From NCBI RefSeq assembly GCF_009696375.1, contig NZ_VUMD01000004.1:1-64000 (forward strand): a stretch of DNA of 64,000 bases, read 5' to 3'. This DNA is from Clostridium porci. Lineage in GTDB: Bacteria; Bacillota; Clostridia; Lachnospirales; Lachnospiraceae. Under the pieces are notes generated by a model that saw only the letters and a list, made by a program, of their open reading frames with translations, did not search any database and had not been told where the DNA came from. Position 1 is the stretch's first letter. Each line of letters begins with the position of its first letter. Positions 59,570 to 64,000 of this stretch are shown piece after piece. The position numbers and the translations under genes are program-made.

Positions 59570-60271
59570 ATGACTATGGAAATATTGAAAGTACAAGATT
59601 TATGTAAAACTTATGGCAAGGGTGAGGCGAAAGTCGAAGCATTAAAAAAGGTTTCCTTTTCGCTGGACAAGGGTGAATTTGCTGCCGTTGTGGGAGAATC
59701 CGGCTCTGGCAAAAGCACACTACTGAACTGTATTGGAGCTTTGGACACTCCTACTTCCGGCCACATTTTGGTAGATGGACAAGACCTGTTTTCCATGAAA
59801 GAGGAACAGCGCACGATTTTCCGCCGTCGTAATATCGGTTTTATCTTCCAATCCTTTCAGTTGGTTTCCGAGCTGAATGTGGAGCAGAATATCATGTTTC
59901 CGCTTCTCTTGGACTATCGCAAGCCAGACCCGGCAGCGATAGAAGAAATTTTGGAACTCTTGGGGCTTACTGAGCGTCGGCATCATCTGCCGAGCCAACT
60001 TTCCGGCGGACAGCAGCAGCGTGTTGCCATTGGTCGAGCGTTGATCACAAAACCCAAACTGATTCTGGCGGATGAACCTACTGGCAATCTGGACAGCAAG
60101 AATAGTCAGGATGTTATTACCTTGCTTACACAGGCGTCCCGTCGCTACCAGCAAACAATCTTGATGATTACCCACAATAAGAATCTGACTGCATCCGTTG
60201 ATCGGGTGTTCCGGGTATCCGATGGTGTTTTGACGGATTTGGGAGGAAAAACAAATGAAGCATTATCTTGA
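59570..60271 (+). CDS. ABC transporter ATP-binding protein (MacB/LolD type)
   Basis: 233 residues; I chose the ATG at 59570 ([16 protein letters not shown]) behind GAAAGGAGGTACTG. Walker [13 protein letters not shown] (about 41-52), Q-loop [11 protein letters not shown], signature [14 protein letters not shown] and Walker [13 protein letters not shown] are all present. It overlaps the permease gene by 17 bases. Such MacB-type units export or remove antimicrobial peptides. Confidence 0.93.
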   Translation: MTMEILKVQDLCKTYGKGEAKVEALKKVSFSLDKGEFAAVVGESGSGKSTLLNCIGALDTPTSGHILVDGQDLFSMKEEQRTIFRRRNIGFIFQSFQLVSELNVEQNIMFPLLLDYRKPDPAAIEEILELLGLTERRHHLPSQLSGGQQQRVAIGRALITKPKLILADEPTGNLDSKNSQDVITLLTQASRRYQQTILMITHNKNLTASVDRVFRVSDGVLTDLGGKTNEALS

Positions 60272-62615
60272 CCTTGTTCCCATATCCTCAAAAATCCACA
60301 AGAAGCAAAGCAGAATGTCTATATTTTGCATTGTGCTGGCGGTCTTTCTGGTTACAACTATTTTTGGAATGGCAGATATGTTCATCCGCAGCCAGATTTT
60401 ACAGGCACAGCAGGAGTCTGGAAATTGGCATATTGCCATTCGGAATATCAGCAATGAGGAAGCAGCAATTATCGCTTCACGGCCTGATATAGAAGTGTTT
60501 TCACCGTATGGTGTTCTCAACTATCGTGGAAATTTAGGCTATACTTTGGGCGGAAAAAATGTAGCAATATGCGGTTGTGATGAGAGCTATATAACTGAAA
60601 TCTGGACTGACCAACTTGAAGAAGGTGTTTTTCCGCAGACAAGCAATGAAGCGTTGGTGACTGAAAATGCAAAGCAGATAATGGGGGTTGTGATTGGTGA
60701 TCCCATTGCCGTAGAAACGCCTGATGGCGATAAACTGAATTTTACCATATCAGGATTTATGAATAATACCGCCTCGATCATGAGTGGTGACTCCTACGGC
60801 ATCATTTTGAACACAGAGGATTACTGCACTATTTATCCGAATGTATCAGCCGGGGAACCGAATGATTATGGCATCATGTTTTATGCCCGATTTGCAAATA
60901 CAAGAAATATACAAGGGAAAATTGCAGATTTGAAAGAACAATGCAATTTATCGGATGAACAAATATCTTCCAACAATAATCTGCTTGGATTGCTTGGACA
61001 AAGCCGTGTTCCCTTTTTATTACAGGTTTATTTGGCTGCGGCTGTATTGTTTGTACTGGTAATGTTAGCTGGCATTATGATGATTGCAAGCAGCCTGAAC
61101 AGCAATGTAGCCCAGCGTACAGAATTTTTCGGACTTATGCGCTGTATCGGTGCAACACCAAAACAGGTTATGCGCTTAGTACGGAAAGAGGCGCTTAGTT
61201 GGTGCCGTTTGGCAATCCCTGTGGGTATTTCCGTCGGTGTAGTTGTCATTTGGATCTTATGTGCGATTTTGCGTTTCCTAAGTCCAGAATTTTTCAAAGC
61301 GATGCCTACATTCGGCTTTAGCGTACCAAGTATTCTTGCAGGAATCGTTGTGGGTTTGGTAACGGTTTTGTTCGCCGCCTATTCTCCGGCAAAGAAAGCA
61401 GCAAAAGTATCTCCGTTGGCAGCGGTTTCCGGTAATGCAAACGACTTGGAGCCTGCAAAAAATGCCGCTAATACACGACTGTTTAAGATTGATACAGCAC
61501 TTGGGATTTATCATGCAAAAGCAAATCGAAAAAATTTGTTTTTGATGACAAGCTCATTTGCTCTTAGTATTATCCTTTTCCTTTCATTCTCTGTGACAGT
61601 GGAGTTCATGCAGCATACCTTAACACCGCTCCAACCTTGGACGGCAGATGTATCTATCATAAGTCCCGAAAACTCCTGCGCTATTGACAAAACAACACTC
61701 GATAGTCTAAAGGAAACTCCTGTTGTGGATTTAGCGTATGGAAGAAAATTTGCATACGAGGTTCCGTCTGTCACAAACGGCATTGAAAAAAAGATGGATT
61801 TGATCTCCTATGAGCAGTATCAATTTGATTGGGCAAAGGATTATTTATTGGAGGGTTCTCTGGAATCTGTGCAAATGGATGCAGGGACGGGGTTGATTGT
61901 TTATAATTCGCAGAACACAATAGAAACCGGCGATACGGTATCCCTGGATATAGACGGAAAAAGCAAAGAAATTCAAATTGTTGGAATACTGTCCAACTGT
62001 CCGTTTTATAGTGCCGCCGGTGTTGGAACAATTATCTGTTCAGAGGATACATTTGAACAACTTACTGGCGAATCGAAATATACGGTTATTGATGTGCAGT
62101 TAGCAAAAGAGGCAACAGACGAAGATGTTTATGCGATCCGCCAAATGGTAGATTCCTCATTTACTTTCGCTGATGAACGCATGGGTAACAACAGTACCAT
62201 GGGAACTTACTATTGTTTCTGGCTGTTCATCTATGGATTCCTCGTCCTAATTGCAATGATCACAATTTTTAACATAATCAATAGTATTTCAATGAGTGTG
62301 TCTGCGCGGTTAAAACAGTATGGCGCTTTCCGCGCGATTGGCGTTAGCGTGGGACAGCTAAGTAAAATGATCGTTGCAGAAGCCTTTACCTATACCATAA
62401 TCGGAGGTGTAGTTGGTACGGTGTTGGGACTGCTTTGTAATAAGTTATTGTTTGGAATGTTGATAAGTTATAGATGGGGAGATGCTTGGACTACTCCATT
62501 ACCAGAGGTAGCCGTTATTCTGTTGATTGTTGTAATCTCTATAATTTTGGCTGTGCAAGGGCCAATCAAGAGAATACGCAATATGTCTATTGTTGATACA
62601 ATCAGCGCACAATAA
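60255..62615 (+). CDS. FtsX-domain ABC transporter permease
   Basis: 786 residues; ATG behind GGGAGGAAAAACAA. Helix near 20-45, a large external domain, FtsX domain 1 (about 255-390: LAAAVLFVLVMLAGIMMIAS, SVPSILAGIVVGLVTVLFAAY), a further external domain, and FtsX domain 2 at about 655-780. This two-FtsX layout is like bacitracin/lantibiotic-type permeases coupled to two-component systems. Substrate unknown. Confidence 0.9.
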   Translation: MKHYLDLVPISSKIHKKQSRMSIFCIVLAVFLVTTIFGMADMFIRSQILQAQQESGNWHIAIRNISNEEAAIIASRPDIEVFSPYGVLNYRGNLGYTLGGKNVAICGCDESYITEIWTDQLEEGVFPQTSNEALVTENAKQIMGVVIGDPIAVETPDGDKLNFTISGFMNNTASIMSGDSYGIILNTEDYCTIYPNVSAGEPNDYGIMFYARFANTRNIQGKIADLKEQCNLSDEQISSNNNLLGLLGQSRVPFLLQVYLAAAVLFVLVMLAGIMMIASSLNSNVAQRTEFFGLMRCIGATPKQVMRLVRKEALSWCRLAIPVGISVGVVVIWILCAILRFLSPEFFKAMPTFGFSVPSILAGIVVGLVTVLFAAYSPAKKAAKVSPLAAVSGNANDLEPAKNAANTRLFKIDTALGIYHAKANRKNLFLMTSSFALSIILFLSFSVTVEFMQHTLTPLQPWTADVSIISPENSCAIDKTTLDSLKETPVVDLAYGRKFAYEVPSVTNGIEKKMDLISYEQYQFDWAKDYLLEGSLESVQMDAGTGLIVYNSQNTIETGDTVSLDIDGKSKEIQIVGILSNCPFYSAAGVGTIICSEDTFEQLTGESKYTVIDVQLAKEATDEDVYAIRQMVDSSFTFADERMGNNSTMGTYYCFWLFIYGFLVLIAMITIFNIINSISMSVSARLKQYGAFRAIGVSVGQLSKMIVAEAFTYTIIGGVVGTVLGLLCNKLLFGMLISYRWGDAWTTPLPEVAVILLIVVISIILAVQGPIKRIRNMSIVDTISAQ

Positions 62616-62631
62616 ATTCAAATCGTATATA

Positions 62632-62663
62632 AGCAGGTGGGTTTTTAATTAAGCCCACCTGCT
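62632..62663 (+). terminator. Hairpin after the permease gene
   Basis: AGCAGGTGGG (62632-62641) and CCCACCTGCT (62654-62663) pair perfectly across a 12-base loop. A weak T-run follows. Confidence 0.65.
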
Positions 62664-62672
62664 ATTATTGAG

Positions 62673-62714
62673 CTTACAGTTTCGTAAGTCAAAATTCACC
62701 TGTTTGTAAGCTGG
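62673..62714 (+). repeat. Operator-like repeat copy B, not followed by a gene
   Basis: CTTAC-AGTTTC-GTAAG followed by TCAAAATTCACCTGTTTGTAAG; about 33 of 42 positions match copy A. No intact gene lies within the next 450 bases, so a second target operon may have been lost. Confidence 0.6.
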
Positions 62715-63179
62715 AACCGTTATCATTAAAGCAGAAATTGAAAATACATATCTGCCGCACGACGGCAAAAGAAAAAAAGCCGTCGTACAGCAGCCCTTTT
62801 GACACGCCCGTTTGAAGCGGCGGCTTTGAGAAATCAGAGCCGCCGTTTCCTTTCGTCTATCTAAAATGAACGACGACCCTAACATCATGTAAAGGCACGG
62901 CGGCACATAGGAGGATGCCGCCGTGCTTATTTTTTGTTTTCTACACAATACCCATGAGCTGCACCAGCTAAAAAAAGCGCAGCTCCCCCTCCGGGTAAGT
63001 CCGGCATTGAGTATGAACTATACTGTGTAGCATCCTGCGGTTTTGCATCACCGTGCGCCCGATTGGTCTTTGACCTGTCGGGCGCTTTTTGTCGTTTATA
63101 CAGCTTTTCTGTCGGCTGTCGTTCTCCGCCGTTTTGGGTTCGGTTCACCACCCACCCAAAACGAAACGGAGGACAAAGT
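62715..63179 (+). other. Non-coding stretch with three GCCG-rich hairpins
   Basis: No gene is supported. Stems: ACGACGGC/GCCGTCGT (62759-62786), CGGCGGCT/AGCCGCCG (62818-62845) and GCACGGCGGCA/TGCCGCCGTGC (62895-62926), the last followed by a T-rich run (62929-62940) and so a strong terminator. The stems have related GC words. Confidence 0.5.
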
Positions 63180-63656
63180 ATGTTCAACAGAAAAAGCAGC
63201 TATGCGCTGAATAAGAAAGATGCCAACGCCATTGTTTACATAGACGCCAACGGAAATATCATCCGGTTGACCCACGAGGACTTCGCCAGCGAGGAAGAAT
63301 TTCAAAAGTGGAAGTCCTGGTCGGATAAAAACTACCACACCGAGGACAACCGGGATGTGGCAGAGGGTAAGCACAATACGCCCATTGATGATCTGTCTGA
63401 AGCTGCGCTTGCCATTCCTGCCATTGATGTGGTTATGGAACGCCGGCATGAAAAAGCCGAGCGGCGCAGACAGGCTTCTGCAATGGTTTCCCAGATCCGG
63501 GACAAGCTGACGGAAACACAGTTCCGCAGGCTTTGGATGTACTTCGTTGACGGAATGACCATTGATGAGATTGGAGAGATCGAGGGTGTCAGCCATCAGA
63601 ATATTTCCAAGAGCATCGGTTCCGCAATGAAGAAAATCAAAAAAATATTTCCGTAA
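63180..63656 (+). CDS. Sigma-70 region-4-like ICE regulator
   Basis: 158 residues; I chose the ATG at 63180 (MFNRKSSYALNKKDANAIVYIDANGNI) behind GGAGGACAAAGT. The C-terminal HTH (LTETQFRRLWMYFVDGMTIDEIGEIEGVSHQNISKSIGSAMKKIKKIF) is a sigma region-4 fold. It is a well-known type of gene near the integrase end of CTn elements and probably regulates excision or transfer. Confidence 0.82.
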   Translation: MFNRKSSYALNKKDANAIVYIDANGNIIRLTHEDFASEEEFQKWKSWSDKNYHTEDNRDVAEGKHNTPIDDLSEAALAIPAIDVVMERRHEKAERRRQASAMVSQIRDKLTETQFRRLWMYFVDGMTIDEIGEIEGVSHQNISKSIGSAMKKIKKIFP

Positions 63657-64000
63657 GCTCAAAAACAGGGTGCAAAATCGCCCTGAAAAAGATGATAAGT
63701 GAAGGGACATTCTCCACGAAACCTTTCACTGATCGTTGACAACTGAATAGACCATGATGCAGGCACAAAACCCGCGTGATAGCGGCATAAGGCGCGCCGC
63801 CATGACGATAGCTTTAAGGAGGTGATTCTGGACAAGCTATCTGAGCGATCTACGCAGCCTTAGACCCGGTTCGGCAAATCGGGCGCGATGACAGCGCGGC
63901 GGATAATGAAACTTGCTCACGCCCTCCCACAGACTTGAGGGGGAACCCTGCGGTATGCGCCAGTCCTTTGGACAGCGGTATCGCGGAGTTATGACAGCCC
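63657..64000 (+). other. Right-edge stretch with a broken small reading frame
   Basis: After the sigma-like gene, AAGGAGG (63816-63822) precedes CTGGACAAGCTATCTGAG. In the next frame the sequence reads AIYAALDPVRQIGRDD, SAADNETCSRPPTDLRGNPA and VCASPLDSGIAEL, with TGA at 63992-63994. A single missing base near 63846 would join them into a roughly 57-residue protein with a CTG or GTG start. I do not recognise it. No integrase appears before the window ends. Confidence 0.35.

Larger units (their letters stand above)
10571..64000 (+). mobile_element. Tn1549/CTn-type integrative conjugative element (left end and body)
   Basis: From 10,571 on, gene content and order match Firmicutes ICEs of the Tn1549/CTn family: ParB, DUF6017-like, PcfB, VirD4, Maff2, VirB6, PrgI, VirB4, NlpC/P60, DUF4315/DUF4366, TopB, LtrC-like, the giant helicase-methyltransferase, MobC, CD1845-like and relaxase. 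Nearly all genes lie on the plus strand with short overlaps. Cargo: AbiE system, a two-component system with an ABC transporter, and the inserted tet(W) element. No integrase or excisionase was found, so the right end is beyond 64,000. Confidence 0.85.

Noticed and set aside
63657-64000. Start of a group II intron
   Set aside because: No GTGYG start or domain V-like sequence; a broken coding frame explains the stretch better.

Overview
The window looks like a chromosomal accessory region of a gut Clostridia-type Firmicute (Lachnospiraceae or Oscillospiraceae). This rests on the GGAGG-type ribosome sites, the tet(W) gene, the Tn1549/CTn-type conjugation genes (Maff2, PrgI, CD1108-, CD1107- and CD1845-type proteins) and the Tn4451-type large serine recombinase element. 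It is almost entirely mobile DNA, and the species cannot be fixed from the sequence.

Layout. 1-2,020: two unrelated IS256-family transposases, one cut by the window edge and one frameshifted. 2,028-6,750: a visibly AT-richer block on the minus strand with an AlbA_2/Schlafen-like ATPase-fold regulator, the decayed remains of a ToxN/CptN-like type III toxin, and an HD-domain phosphohydrolase coupled to a small partner gene. 6,842-10,570: a decaying mobilizable cassette (MobV relaxase, RepA-like ATPase, MobC-like protein, last part of a tyrosine recombinase). The relaxase and the ATPase are each interrupted by one TAG codon.

10,571-64,000: a large integrative conjugative element (ICE) whose right end lies beyond the window. 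Its order is: ParB, a PAPS-reductase-like protein and replication/accessory genes; the PcfB and VirD4 coupling proteins; Maff2, VirB6, PrgI, VirB4 and an NlpC/P60 hydrolase; DUF4366 surface protein and topoisomerase III; an LtrC/ArdC-type protein; a 3,297-residue methyltransferase-helicase; MobC; an AbiE type IV toxin-antitoxin pair; the relaxase; and finally regulators with a two-component system and an ABC transporter.

An 11.2 kb Tn4451-like element carrying tet(W) and a methyltransferase (18,229-29,400) is inserted inside the ICE gene maff2. The two gene halves rejoin in frame across a shared GC dinucleotide, so precise excision would restore a 73-residue Maff2. The inserted element has its own mobilization genes (MobC, relaxase), replication genes and serine recombinase. 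The locus therefore carries three relaxases from three elements.

The most unusual observations are the maff2 insertion as a possible reversible block on conjugation; a tnpV gene written in another frame inside the giant helicase gene; a near-identical 25-base palindrome present in the same reading frame in two unrelated ICE genes; a -1 shift at an A8 run that completes topoisomerase III; a MutS-I-like domain in the giant protein; and repeated operator-like dyads around the AbiE, recombinase and ABC transporter genes.
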